Source of the DNA: an uncultured Acidobacteriota bacterium
GTDB taxonomy: Bacteria > Acidobacteriota > UBA6911 > RPQK01 > JAJDTT01
Assembly (NCBI GenBank): GCA_951812665.1
Contig: CATOST010000009.1
Location: 1-64,000 of the forward strand
Length of the DNA stretch: 64,000 nt
Direction: 5' to 3'
Both the position numbers and the translations under genes were made by a program. The notes under the pieces are model-generated. The model saw nothing but the letters and a program-made list of their open reading frames with translations, was not told the DNA's origin and did not search any database. This document shows, in pieces, positions 8,076-16,520 of this stretch (its first letter is position 1; every line of letters starts with the position of its first letter).

Positions 8076-10838
8076 ATGAAGAAGCTTGCCATTTTGATCT
8101 CTCTGGTACTGGTCTGGCCCGGTGTCGTCTTCCCTTCGAAGAGCGCTGACAGTTCCATGGCGTCTCAGATCGACATCCCGTTCGAGAAGTTCGTCCTGCC
8201 CAACGGCCTCACCCTGATCGTCCACGAGGACCACAAGGCCCCCATCGTGGGCGTGAACGTCTGGTACCACGTGGGGTCGAAGAACGAGAAACCGGGACGC
8301 ACGGGATTCGCACACCTCTTCGAGCACCTGATGTTCAACGGAACGGAACACTGGCCCGGCGAGTTCTTCGAGCCCTTGGAGGAGGTCGGCGCCACCGGAA
8401 TGAACGGAACCACCAACGCCGATCGCACCAACTACTTCGAGAACGTCCCCAAGAACGCCCTGGACCTGGCCCTGTGGCTGGAGTCGGATCGGATGGGCCA
8501 CATGCAGGGGGCCATTTCCAAGGAGAAGCTGGACGAGCAGCGCGGCGTGGTCCAGAACGAGAAGCGCCAGGGTGAGAATCAACCCTATGGCCGAACCTGG
8601 ACCCTGCTGACGGAGAACACCTATCCGGCGGGCCATCCCTACTCCTGGTCCACCATCGGCTCCATGGAGGATCTGGACGCCGCCGAGCTGGACGACGTCA
8701 AGGAATGGTTCAAGACCTATTACGGCGCCGCCAACGCGGTGCTGTCCATCGCCGGCGACGTCGACGCCCAGGAGGTGAAGAAGAGGGTCGAGCACTACTT
8801 CGGAGACATCCCCTCCGGTCCGCCGGTGGACAAGAAAGAAGCCTGGATCGCAAAGATGACGGGGACCCACCGGCAACAGATGCAGGACCGCGTCCCCCAG
8901 GCCCGGATCTACCGGGTTTGGAACGTGCCCCAGTGGGGCACCCGGGAAGCGGCGCTGCTGGACCTGGTCGGTCGGATCCTGGGGCGGGGCAAGACCTCGC
9001 GGCTCTACAAGCGACTGGTCTACCAGGACCAGATCGCCACGGACGTGTCGGCTTACGTCTACTCGCGCGAACTCGGCGGCCAATTCCAGATGATCTCCAC
9101 GGCACACCCGTCCAAGACGCTGGGTGAGGTGGAGCGGGCCCTGGCCGAAGAGGTGAAGAAATTTATTCAGGAGGGTCCCACCCAGTCGGAGCTCGATCTG
9201 GCCAGAACCCAGGTATTCGCCGGTTTCGTGCGGGGCTTGGAGCGGGTCGGCGGGTTTGGAGGCAAGTCCGACACCCTGGCGGCCAACGAGGTCTACGGCG
9301 GTTCACCCGATACCTACAAGAGATATTTCCGGTACCTGGAGGAGGCGACTCCGGAGGACCTCCGTGACACGGCTCGCGAGTGGCTGTCCGACGGGGATTT
9401 CATCCTGGAAGTGCACCCGTTCCCCAAGTACTCGACAGCCGATTCGGGGGCGGATCGGGACCGGTTGCCGGACGTGGGCGAGCCGCCGGCCGCCGAGTTT
9501 CCCAGACTTCAGAAGGCGACCCTGTCCAGCGGTCTGAAGGTGATCCTGGCCGAGCGCCACGCGGTGCCCATCATCAACTTCCGGTTGCTCATGGATGCCG
9601 GATATGCCGCGGATCTGGGCGGACTGGCGGGGACGGCCAACCTGACGGCGGACATGATGGACGAGGGGACCTCGACTCGCAGCGCACTTGAGATCAGCGA
9701 AGAAGCAGCCCGTCTCGGGGCCAGGATCGGAAGCAATGCCTCGCTGGACGACTCGACCGTCACCCTCTCGGCGCTCAAGTCGAACCTTGCCGAGTCGCTG
9801 GATCTCTACGCCGACGTGGTCTTGAACCCCTCCTTCCCGGAGCAGGAGCTGGATCGGCTTCGGCGCCAGCTTCTGGCCCGGATCCAACGGGAGAAGGTCA
9901 GCCCGGTCAGTATGGCGCTGCGGGTGATGCCCAAGCTCATCTACGGGGCGGACCATGCCTACGCGAACCCGCTGACCGGGTCCGGAACCGAAGAGACGGC
10001 CAAGGCCATCACCCGGGAGCAGCTCGCGGATTTCCACGCCACCTGGTACCGGCCCAACAACGCCACCCTGATCGTGGTGGGGGACACGACCCTGGCTGAG
10101 ATCGAACCTCAGTTGGAGCGGGTCTTCAAGGCCTGGCAGAGCGGACCGGTTCCGGAGAAGCAGGTCGGGCGAGTGGACCACCACTCCCGTTCGCAGGTCT
10201 ACCTCATGGACCGGCCCGGGTCTCAGCAATCGCTGATCTTTGCGGGACACGTGGCGCCGCCCACCAACAATCCGGTCGAGATCGCCCTGATCACCATGAA
10301 CCGGATCATCGGCGGCAGCTTCACCTCCCGCATCAACATGAATCTGCGGGAAGAAAAGCACTGGTCCTACGGGGCTCGGACCCTCCTGCTGGGAGCCAAG
10401 GGGCAGAGGCCCTTCATCGTCTATGCTCCCGTTCAGACGGACAAGACCAAGGAATCGGCCGCCGAGATTGACCGCGAGCTGAGGGAGTACCGGGGGGATC
10501 GGCCGGCGACGGCGGAGGAGTTGGACCGGGCCAAGAAGGCCCAGACGCTCAGCCTGCCTGGACGGTGGGAGACTTCGGGTGCAGTGGGAGGAACCATCGC
10601 CGAGATCGTCCGCTTCGGGCTGGCCGACGACTACTACCGGACCTTTCCCGGTAAGGTGCGAGCGCTGGACATCCCGGCCATCCAAACGTCTGCCAACGAC
10701 GTGATTCGCCCCGACCAGTTGGTGTGGGTCATCGTCGGCGATCTCTCGAAGATCGAGGAGGGGGTCCGCGAGCTCAATCTTGGGGAGCTGAAACGGCTCG
10801 ATCAGGATGGCAACGTGATCAACCCTGCCGCGCAGTAA
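8076..10838 (+). CDS. M16 family zinc metallopeptidase, two-unit
   Basis: The ATG at 8076 follows TGGAGG by nine bases and gives 920 residues with a signal peptide (about 1-22). The inverted zinc motif H80-LF-E83-H84 and a downstream glutamate near residue 162 (VVQNEKRQ) form the M16 active site. The second half (about 490-910) repeats the M16 fold but lacks the HxxEH motif, as in many bacterial pitrilysin-like proteins where the C-terminal half is a chamber-forming inactive unit. The protein is likely periplasmic and degrades short peptides. It directly follows the propeller gene. Confidence 0.93.
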   Translation: MKKLAILISLVLVWPGVVFPSKSADSSMASQIDIPFEKFVLPNGLTLIVHEDHKAPIVGVNVWYHVGSKNEKPGRTGFAHLFEHLMFNGTEHWPGEFFEPLEEVGATGMNGTTNADRTNYFENVPKNALDLALWLESDRMGHMQGAISKEKLDEQRGVVQNEKRQGENQPYGRTWTLLTENTYPAGHPYSWSTIGSMEDLDAAELDDVKEWFKTYYGAANAVLSIAGDVDAQEVKKRVEHYFGDIPSGPPVDKKEAWIAKMTGTHRQQMQDRVPQARIYRVWNVPQWGTREAALLDLVGRILGRGKTSRLYKRLVYQDQIATDVSAYVYSRELGGQFQMISTAHPSKTLGEVERALAEEVKKFIQEGPTQSELDLARTQVFAGFVRGLERVGGFGGKSDTLAANEVYGGSPDTYKRYFRYLEEATPEDLRDTAREWLSDGDFILEVHPFPKYSTADSGADRDRLPDVGEPPAAEFPRLQKATLSSGLKVILAERHAVPIINFRLLMDAGYAADLGGLAGTANLTADMMDEGTSTRSALEISEEAARLGARIGSNASLDDSTVTLSALKSNLAESLDLYADVVLNPSFPEQELDRLRRQLLARIQREKVSPVSMALRVMPKLIYGADHAYANPLTGSGTEETAKAITREQLADFHATWYRPNNATLIVVGDTTLAEIEPQLERVFKAWQSGPVPEKQVGRVDHHSRSQVYLMDRPGSQQSLIFAGHVAPPTNNPVEIALITMNRIIGGSFTSRINMNLREEKHWSYGARTLLLGAKGQRPFIVYAPVQTDKTKESAAEIDRELREYRGDRPATAEELDRAKKAQTLSLPGRWETSGAVGGTIAEIVRFGLADDYYRTFPGKVRALDIPAIQTSANDVIRPDQLVWVIVGDLSKIEEGVRELNLGELKRLDQDGNVINPAAQ

Positions 10839-10877
10839 GACTGGCGGTCAGGATCAGGGCCGGTTGCGGGAGGACAC

Positions 10878-11579
10878 ATGAAGATCGGAATTCTGTCGGC
10901 GATACTCCTTATCTGCGCCGGATGCAGCGAGCTTGGTGAGATGCAGACGACCAGAGCGCGGATCAATACCTTCGACGCCGGCCGGGAGAGCTGGCAGATC
11001 TACGACTACACCGGCGGAAGCGGAAACCAGAACGTCTTCTACCTGACCAGTTGGGAAGAGAGGGGCGGAGTCGGAAATTCCGGGTACGTCTGGGCCGACG
11101 ACTCCCGCTGGCGAATCGACACTCCTGAGGACCCGCACTCGATCCTTCCTCTGATCCTCTATCACCGCTGGATTGCCGAGGACCTCGAGGAAGGCGCGAG
11201 TGCGACTCCCCGGCCCACGGGATTTCGGGAGGAGGAAGCCCTGGATCTGCGGGGCGCCCGGGTGTCGGTCCACCTCCGCGGAGACGATCTGGATCTGAAG
11301 GGCGCCGAATGCTACTTCTGGGTCCACTCCGGCGGCACCCGGTGGCACTACACTGGCCGCCCGCTAAAGATCCACCACGGGGAATGGGGTCCGCCCGAGC
11401 ATTTCGTCCTGGTGAACGACGAATCCCTCTGGCACCGGAGCTGGGCGCCTTCCAGAGCCTCCCTGGATGCGCTGCTCAAGAAAAGCGCCAGCTACGGATT
11501 TTCCTTCGTGGGGTTTTCGGAGGAGGTGACGGGCAAGCTCTCCATGGACCAGTTCGAGCTCCATCTGGCGAGTCCGTAG
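10878..11579 (+). CDS. Lipoprotein of unknown function
   Basis: The 233-residue product begins with a lipobox (LLICAGC, Cys16). The remainder looks beta-rich, with many aromatic strands such as SWQIYDYTGG, CYFWVHSGGTRWHYTG and KLSMDQFELHLA. This pattern resembles jelly-roll/concanavalin-like carbohydrate-binding folds, but no family was recognised with certainty. It lies 39 bases after the M16 peptidase on the same strand, and the start follows GGGAGGAC, so it probably belongs to the same operon. Confidence 0.75.
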   Translation: MKIGILSAILLICAGCSELGEMQTTRARINTFDAGRESWQIYDYTGGSGNQNVFYLTSWEERGGVGNSGYVWADDSRWRIDTPEDPHSILPLILYHRWIAEDLEEGASATPRPTGFREEEALDLRGARVSVHLRGDDLDLKGAECYFWVHSGGTRWHYTGRPLKIHHGEWGPPEHFVLVNDESLWHRSWAPSRASLDALLKKSASYGFSFVGFSEEVTGKLSMDQFELHLASP

Positions 11580-11974
11580 CCGAGACCTTCGCTTTCCAAG
11601 AGGATTCAGATCCGAACGGTCATCGCATGCGATGACGGCCCGAATCATAAATCCTGATGCGAGCGGCCCTGGAGTTGATTCGGGCGGTCCAGGTGACCAC
11701 GAAGGCGGCTATGAGACTTGTTCGTCGATAATCAGATCGGTCGGGACCGGGTCGATGCTTCGGCTGGCCAATCCGGGCGTGAACTGGCGCGCGTCACTGT
11801 GCCCGGGATGGCCGTTTCAGAGTCCGTTTGTACCGATGGATTACTGGGGGCAGGAGCCGAGTTCCGGAACCTAAGAATAGGACCCGAAAATATACTTTAT
11901 TGGGCTCTAACCCAGGTCCCTGACACCCCATATTCTCCACCGGACGAGGCGCTCGATCCCCTCTTTTTTCCAAC
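11580..11974. other. Intergenic region without a recognised gene
   Basis: Short frames in several phases show no family resemblance and no ribosome sites. Near 11905-11930 lies CCCAGGTCCCTGACACC, which resembles termini of decayed mobile elements, but no partner end was found. Nothing firm can be called. Confidence 0.5.
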
Positions 11975-12023
11975 CCCGTGAGCCCATCCGGGCACCAAAA
12001 TCACATTGACCCCTGACGGGATC
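11975..12023 (+). repeat. Upstream block of the small-membrane-protein family, partial copy 1
   Basis: The sequence has CCGTGAGCCC, then AAAATCACATT, then CCCTGACGGG, in the same order and spacing as the two longer copies at 12659-12768 and 13369-13473. Each copy ends shortly before one of three related genes. This copy is shorter and lacks the CCTGCCCTCTGTGG part. Confidence 0.5.
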
Positions 12024-12050
12024 ATCTCAAACCCGGAGGAGGTCGATGCC

Positions 12051-12647
12051 ATGAGACTACGGACGAACAAGAGTGGAGAAGGGCTCAGGAACACCACGGC
12101 GGGGGGACTCGTCCCCCTGTTGCTTCTCGCGAGTGTGCCAAACTGCGGCGGGTGGTCCGTGGATCCCATGCCCACTTGGTCTAAGATCCAAGGCGTGAAG
12201 CCGGGTACCAAGACTGAGGTTCAACTGTATGAAGATAGAGCGCCCCAAGGAAGGAAGAAGATCAAGGGTCGGTTCCTATCGGCTACGGACGACTCTGTCA
12301 CACTGGAACTCACGGAGCGCATCCACACGGATATGAGAACCCGCACGTTGCAGAAAACGGATGTGCGCAAGGTGCTGACCCATCGCCCGTTCTTGAAGCG
12401 ATGGCCCGGATGGGCCGCCATTTTGGTTACCGCTGGTGCAGGTGCACTGTTTCCCCTCAGCAACGATATGACGCGAGGAGAAGGTTTTCTCGCCAACCTC
12501 ATTGGTCTGTCCGTCCCAATTTCGATCCCGTTCTTCATCGGATCACGGATGGGAAGGATTTACGAAGTTCCTCCGGAGAAGAGGGACTTGTCACAGTCGC
12601 CAGGTCCGGCGGCGGTCAAGACTCAGGAGCCGAACGATTCCAAGTGA
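12051..12647 (+). CDS. Small membrane/envelope protein, tandem family member 1
   Basis: The product has 198 residues from the ATG at 12051, which follows GGAGGAGG by about seven bases. A signal or lipoprotein-like N-terminus (LLLLASVPNC) is followed by a small beta domain (about 50-105, KTEVQLYEDR, KIKGRFLSATDDSVTLEL, LQKTDVRKVL). This pattern recalls SH3/Sm-like barrels in which a charged loop is followed by a KTDIR motif. A glycine-rich double membrane hairpin then follows (about 120-170). The layout is shared with the next two genes. No function is known. It is the most diverged of the three. Confidence 0.7.
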   Translation: MRLRTNKSGEGLRNTTAGGLVPLLLLASVPNCGGWSVDPMPTWSKIQGVKPGTKTEVQLYEDRAPQGRKKIKGRFLSATDDSVTLELTERIHTDMRTRTLQKTDVRKVLTHRPFLKRWPGWAAILVTAGAGALFPLSNDMTRGEGFLANLIGLSVPISIPFFIGSRMGRIYEVPPEKRDLSQSPGPAAVKTQEPNDSK

Positions 12648-12658
12648 TTCCGAACTCC

Positions 12659-12768
12659 AGACACCGTGACTATTCCTGGTCTCGGTGAGCCCCGACCGAC
12701 GAAAACTTCACATTCCCTGATGTGTACCTCCTGCCCTCTGTGGGGATGTCCCATGGGGGGCCGGAGGC
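12659..12768 (+). repeat. Upstream block of the small-membrane-protein family, copy 2
   Basis: About 110 bases, including ACACCGTG, GGTGAGCCCC, TTCACATTCCCTGATG and CCTGCCCTCTGTGG followed by a G-run, are closely repeated at 13369-13473. The block ends just before the ribosome site of the second gene. It shows that gene and leader were duplicated together, or that the leader has a conserved regulatory role. Confidence 0.75.
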
Positions 12769-12790
12769 CAAGGCAGAAGGAGGTGCCGCG

Positions 12791-13324
12791 ATGAAATTCC
12801 TAACAATGAAGTCCTACCGGATCCAAATCGTCTCCTTGATTCTGATGGGATTGATCTCCATGCGAGCACATGCGGAGGTGATCCCAGGCCGCTGGGAGAA
12901 GGTCTCCGACCTAGAGTTGGGAGCGCCCATCATAGTGGGACTCGAAAACGGGGATCAGGTCGAAGGGACCTTCGAAGGCCTATCTGAGTCGGAAGTGGAT
13001 GTCGAGACTCATACCGCTCGCGCGGTCGTTCCGAAAACGGACATCCAAACCATTACCACTCGGGAGCGGGGCGGTGTGAATGAAGGAGCCAAAAATGGAG
13101 CCATGGTTGGCGCTTCAGTTGGAGTCGCTCTGGCCCTGGTCACCATTGTCATGAGTGGGGCCAGTGACCTGAACAAGAAAGGCTTAGCATTGATGGGGGG
13201 GATGACATTGGGACTGTCAACGGCAATCGGGACCGCTCTGGGAGCGGCTGCCGCTGCGGGTACAGAGAGGGAGGCCATCGTCGTCTACAAAGCTCCCAGA
13301 GATCCTTCTACATCCATTAATTGA
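12791..13324 (+). CDS. Small membrane/envelope protein, tandem family member 2
   Basis: The product has 177 residues from the ATG at 12791, which follows GGAGG. A signal sequence (about 10-30, SLILMGLISMRAHA) leads into a beta domain with VGLENGDQVEGTFEGLSES and VVPKTDIQTITTRE (about 50-98), the same Sm/SH3-like pattern as its neighbours. A glycine/alanine-rich pair of membrane helices follows (about 105-160), and the tail ends in REAIVVYKAP. The fold suggests an envelope-associated small barrel with a membrane anchor. The role is unknown. Confidence 0.7.
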   Translation: MKFLTMKSYRIQIVSLILMGLISMRAHAEVIPGRWEKVSDLELGAPIIVGLENGDQVEGTFEGLSESEVDVETHTARAVVPKTDIQTITTRERGGVNEGAKNGAMVGASVGVALALVTIVMSGASDLNKKGLALMGGMTLGLSTAIGTALGAAAAAGTEREAIVVYKAPRDPSTSIN

Positions 13325-13368
13325 AATTTACGGGCGTAGGTACTCTCCCCCGCCTGATTTGGAGATCC

Positions 13369-13473
13369 GGACACCGTGGCCGCTCACGGGCTGGTGAGCC
13401 CCTTCCAGCGAAAAAATCACATTCCCTGATGCGTACCCCCTGCCCTCTGTGGAGACGGTCCACGGGGGGCAGG
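13369..13473 (+). repeat. Upstream block of the small-membrane-protein family, copy 3
   Basis: This is the best match to the 12659 copy, with ACACCGTG, GGTGAGCCCC, AATCACATTCCCTGATG, CCTGCCCTCTGTGG and GGGGGGC in the same order. It ends about 70 bases before the third gene. Confidence 0.75.
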
Positions 13474-13544
13474 AATGCGACGATTCGACGGTGACCGCGA
13501 GCGTCGTTAACGGGTGGCTGAGTCACTTCAAGGAGGTAGGCATC

Positions 13545-14108
13545 ATGGAAAGTCTCACCAGCAAGAGCAGCAGATGGCTGAGGAAAACCACAGTAGCGGG
13601 GATGATTCCCTTGCTATTGGCGCAAGTTCTTATCGCTCTGGCCTGGGTTCCTCAGACCCTGGAAGCCGGTCCGGAGACTCGCCGCGAGATGACCTGGGAG
13701 CAACTTCCCGCCTTCCTCGAAAGCGAGAAGAAGGTCACTGTCGTACTAACCGAGGGGGGAGCCGTCCGGAGCGAAGGGGTTACGCCTTTGTCTGACAGTA
13801 TTCATCTGGGTCACATCGTAATGGCCACGAACTCGAAGCGATACCCTTGGGGCTCCGAAGCCTCTATCGCCAGAGGCTCTGTCAGAGAAATCCGTTTGGA
13901 GAAAATGCGGGGCAACTTGCGTCGGATTGGAGCCGTTGGGTTCGGAGCTGCCGGGTTCTTTTTTGGTCCAGGCTTGGTTGGGGCTCGAAAATGGGGTGGT
14001 CGAGTGCTGGCGGGCTGGCTCGTTGGTTCTGTGGGGGGCGCTGGTCTCGGCTACTGGTTAGGCATGCGTAAGGATCGCGAGACCACCATCATCACGATCG
14101 TCAACTGA
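13545..14108 (+). CDS. Small membrane/envelope protein, tandem family member 3
   Basis: The product has 187 residues from the ATG at 13545, which follows AAGGAGGT. The hydrophobic N-terminal segment (about 15-38) serves as signal or anchor. The beta domain (about 60-118) has KKVTVVLTEGGAVRSEGVTPLSDS and ends in SVREIRLEK, equivalent to the KTDIQTI motif of member 2. A glycine-rich double membrane segment (about 125-170) precedes the tail ETTIITIVN. Function is unknown; membership in the family rests on layout and the shared upstream block. Confidence 0.7.
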   Translation: MESLTSKSSRWLRKTTVAGMIPLLLAQVLIALAWVPQTLEAGPETRREMTWEQLPAFLESEKKVTVVLTEGGAVRSEGVTPLSDSIHLGHIVMATNSKRYPWGSEASIARGSVREIRLEKMRGNLRRIGAVGFGAAGFFFGPGLVGARKWGGRVLAGWLVGSVGGAGLGYWLGMRKDRETTIITIVN

Positions 14109-14570
14109 TTTCCCCCCTCTCTCCAGCGGACCCATAGCACTGATGCAGGAAACGTGTTCGGCAGTTATGTCATCTGTTCAGCGGCGGTAGGATTGGACGG
14201 ATGTACCGCCGGTTATCGGATGAGTGGCAAGCCAGTTGCCGGTTCCCACTCCCTTTCCGAACGACTGGTCCACGATCGGTCCAAGCGAAGCAGATACGCC
14301 ATTGCCGGTTGATGCGAAGCGAATGTTGTCCCCTGCAGTCACCGGACAATCAGAGGAGCAGGGGGCAGTTACCTTCCTCTCTTGTGCGAGAAATCGAGAT
14401 TGTGTATCGGTTGGACGCAGCGGTGATGTTAGCGATCGTGTATCTGTTTGAGAATCCAGATCCAAGTCGCTCTACCAAGCAAGTTAAACGGATCGTTGAT
14501 TTGTGCAACAAAATGAAATCCTGCCACTAGACATCTACTCATCCACAAACGACCAACAGGAGAGAACCCT
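14109..14570. other. Intergenic region without a recognised gene
   Basis: One frame ending near 14530 (MLAIVYLFENPDPSRSTKQ and following) looks weakly protein-like but has no ribosome site or family resemblance. No repeat of the upstream block of the preceding genes is present. Nothing firm can be called. Confidence 0.5.
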
Positions 14571-15599
14571 ATGCATGTCGTGATCCACAGCAGCGGAACG
14601 AAAGCAATGACCGGAAAGAGAGCAGGTGTTCTCCGGTTCACTGGGTTGGTGGTGGCAGCATGGGTCTTGGGGGGAGTCTGGGCCACGCACTTCATCCTGG
14701 CGGACAGGGACAAGTCCGTCCGAGGGTCGGAAGCTCCGTCCCAGATCCCGATCCCCACCGCCGGGACGACGAAGATCGCTTCAGCCAGCCCACTTTCACC
14801 GGGGATGAGTCAGCGAGTGCAACCGCCGGACGGGACAAAGCCGCCATTGGAGCCGGATATGGTGGAGATTCCTGGGGGGAGCTTTCGGATGGGCTGCGTC
14901 TCAGGTCGAGAATGCCAAGGGGATGAGCATCCGGTGCACACAGTCCGGATCGGAAGGTTCGAGCTTTCCAAATACGAAGTGACGTTCGAGGAGTACGACC
15001 GGTTCACGGTAGCGACGGGGCGAGAACGTACCGAGGACGAAGGCTGGGGGCGAGGACGCCGACCAGTGATCCATGTGTCGTGGGAGGACACGGTGGCGTA
15101 TGCGAGGTGGTTGTCGGAACAGACGGGGAAACGGTACCGGTTGCCAAGCGAAGCGGAGTGGGAGTATGCGGCGAGGGCGGGAACGGAGACGAAGTACCAC
15201 TTTGGGAACGACGAATCCCAACTCTGCGACTATGCGAATCATTGGGACAATAGCATTGGCAGTGGTGCACCTTATTATGAGTTTCGAAACCGATCCTGTT
15301 CGGATGGAGTAGGCGCCCGGACGGCGATTGTGGGCAGTTATCGGGCGAATGCATACGGCCTTCATGATATGCATGGGAACGTGTGGGAGTGGGTACAGGA
15401 TTGCTGGAACGGGAGTTACCGGGGAGCCCCGGCGGACGGTTCGGCTTGGGAGAGTGGGGATTGTTCTGATCGTATTTTACGCGGCGGCTCATGGTACGGC
15501 GGCCCCGGAGTCCTGCGCTCCGCGATCCGCATATGGAGCGCCACAAGGAACCGGATCAACCTCAACGGCTTCCGGGTCGCCCGGACTATTACCCCTTGA
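14571..15599 (+). CDS. Membrane-anchored FGE-sulfatase (formylglycine-generating-enzyme-like) domain protein
   Basis: The 342-residue product has a membrane anchor at about 22-45, a linker rich in Pro/Ser/Thr (about 50-95) and an FGE-sulfatase domain (about 96-340). Typical pieces are MVEIPGGSFRMGC, HTVRIGRFELSKYEVTFEEY, PVIHVSWEDTVAYARWLSE, RLPSEAEWEYAARAG, GLHDMHGNVWEWVQDCW and RILRGGSWYG, ending GFRVAR. True FGEs convert a sulfatase cysteine to formylglycine; many family members act in other ways. No sulfatase gene is nearby and the catalytic cysteine pair was not verified, so the substrate is open. The start follows AGGAGAG. Confidence 0.9.
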   Translation: MHVVIHSSGTKAMTGKRAGVLRFTGLVVAAWVLGGVWATHFILADRDKSVRGSEAPSQIPIPTAGTTKIASASPLSPGMSQRVQPPDGTKPPLEPDMVEIPGGSFRMGCVSGRECQGDEHPVHTVRIGRFELSKYEVTFEEYDRFTVATGRERTEDEGWGRGRRPVIHVSWEDTVAYARWLSEQTGKRYRLPSEAEWEYAARAGTETKYHFGNDESQLCDYANHWDNSIGSGAPYYEFRNRSCSDGVGARTAIVGSYRANAYGLHDMHGNVWEWVQDCWNGSYRGAPADGSAWESGDCSDRILRGGSWYGGPGVLRSAIRIWSATRNRINLNGFRVARTITP

Positions 15600-15679
15600 A
15601 TCTTTCGGGGATTATGAAGAATACGGAATGTTTGATGACCCACTTGGCATTCCACGTTTCCTCTTTAGCGGGAGGTGTT

Positions 15680-16333
15680 TCATTCCTTCTGCCCCACCAT
15701 GACAATGAATTCTCTCCTGAGCTTTAATGTATGGATCCCCAACTGAAATACACCATCCGCCTTGATGATCTCGAGCTGTTCCAATAGCAGACCACACTGC
15801 TGGAACCTTCGCCTATAAGACGAGACGTCCTCAAGATAGATCTCAATGCTCTCCTGTCTTTGCCTATTGAACGCCCCGTGCCAAGCCCCCATGCGCTCGT
15901 CACGTGGGGAATAGGCTGCAAAAAAGAAGTTCCCACCTGGCTTCAGAAGTGAAAACACTGTTGCGAAAAATCTCGCCTTCTTTTCGGATGAATAGTCGTC
16001 GATCACGAAGAGGGAGACGATATTTTCAATCGAGCATGCCGCGAACGGGAGGTCGAAAATATCGTGTTGTAAAACAGTCTCCATTCTCTCACGGGCCGAG
16101 GCCAGCAGCACCTCAGAAAAATCGACGCCAACAAGACTTTTTGCCCCGACGACCTTTGCAAACAGACCCGTGCCACAGCCCAGGTCTATTGACGTGGCCC
16201 CTTCGGGGGAAAGCGCAGGTTTTGCGAGCGTTCCGACGCGGTGCAGAGCAGCCATCCTGCCTGAATCTTTGGCAATAGCGTCAAACTCCTCCACATTGCG
16301 TGTTTTCCAAAATGTTGTGACCGTGCGATTCAT
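15680..16333 (-). CDS. Class I SAM-dependent methyltransferase
   Basis: The 217-residue product has motif I (SIDLGCGTGLFAKVVG, about 47-63), an acidic residue after the next strand (LVGVDFSE), motif III (FDLPFAACSIENIVSLFVIDDY) and a post-motif GGNFFFAAYSP. This is the Methyltransf_11/BioC-like Rossmann layout for S-adenosylmethionine binding. The acceptor substrate cannot be predicted; there is no neighbouring pathway gene. It is transcribed towards the FGE-domain gene and is alone on its strand here. Confidence 0.9.
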   Translation of the reverse strand: MNRTVTTFWKTRNVEEFDAIAKDSGRMAALHRVGTLAKPALSPEGATSIDLGCGTGLFAKVVGAKSLVGVDFSEVLLASARERMETVLQHDIFDLPFAACSIENIVSLFVIDDYSSEKKARFFATVFSLLKPGGNFFFAAYSPRDERMGAWHGAFNRQRQESIEIYLEDVSSYRRRFQQCGLLLEQLEIIKADGVFQLGIHTLKLRREFIVMVGQKE

Positions 16334-16520
16334 AGTGTTATCACGTCATACAGAAATCGGCCCGACGAGGCTGCGGGATGCGGCACTATGACGAGTGGCC
16401 TCAGCCGGGTAGTTCACAGAGCCGGCCAGGATCCGGATCCTGACGCTGCTATCTGCGGTCGTCTAGCTGTGAAGGATCCTACGGTATTGTGTGACCTGTG
16501 ACTAACGGGTTGGCAGGACT

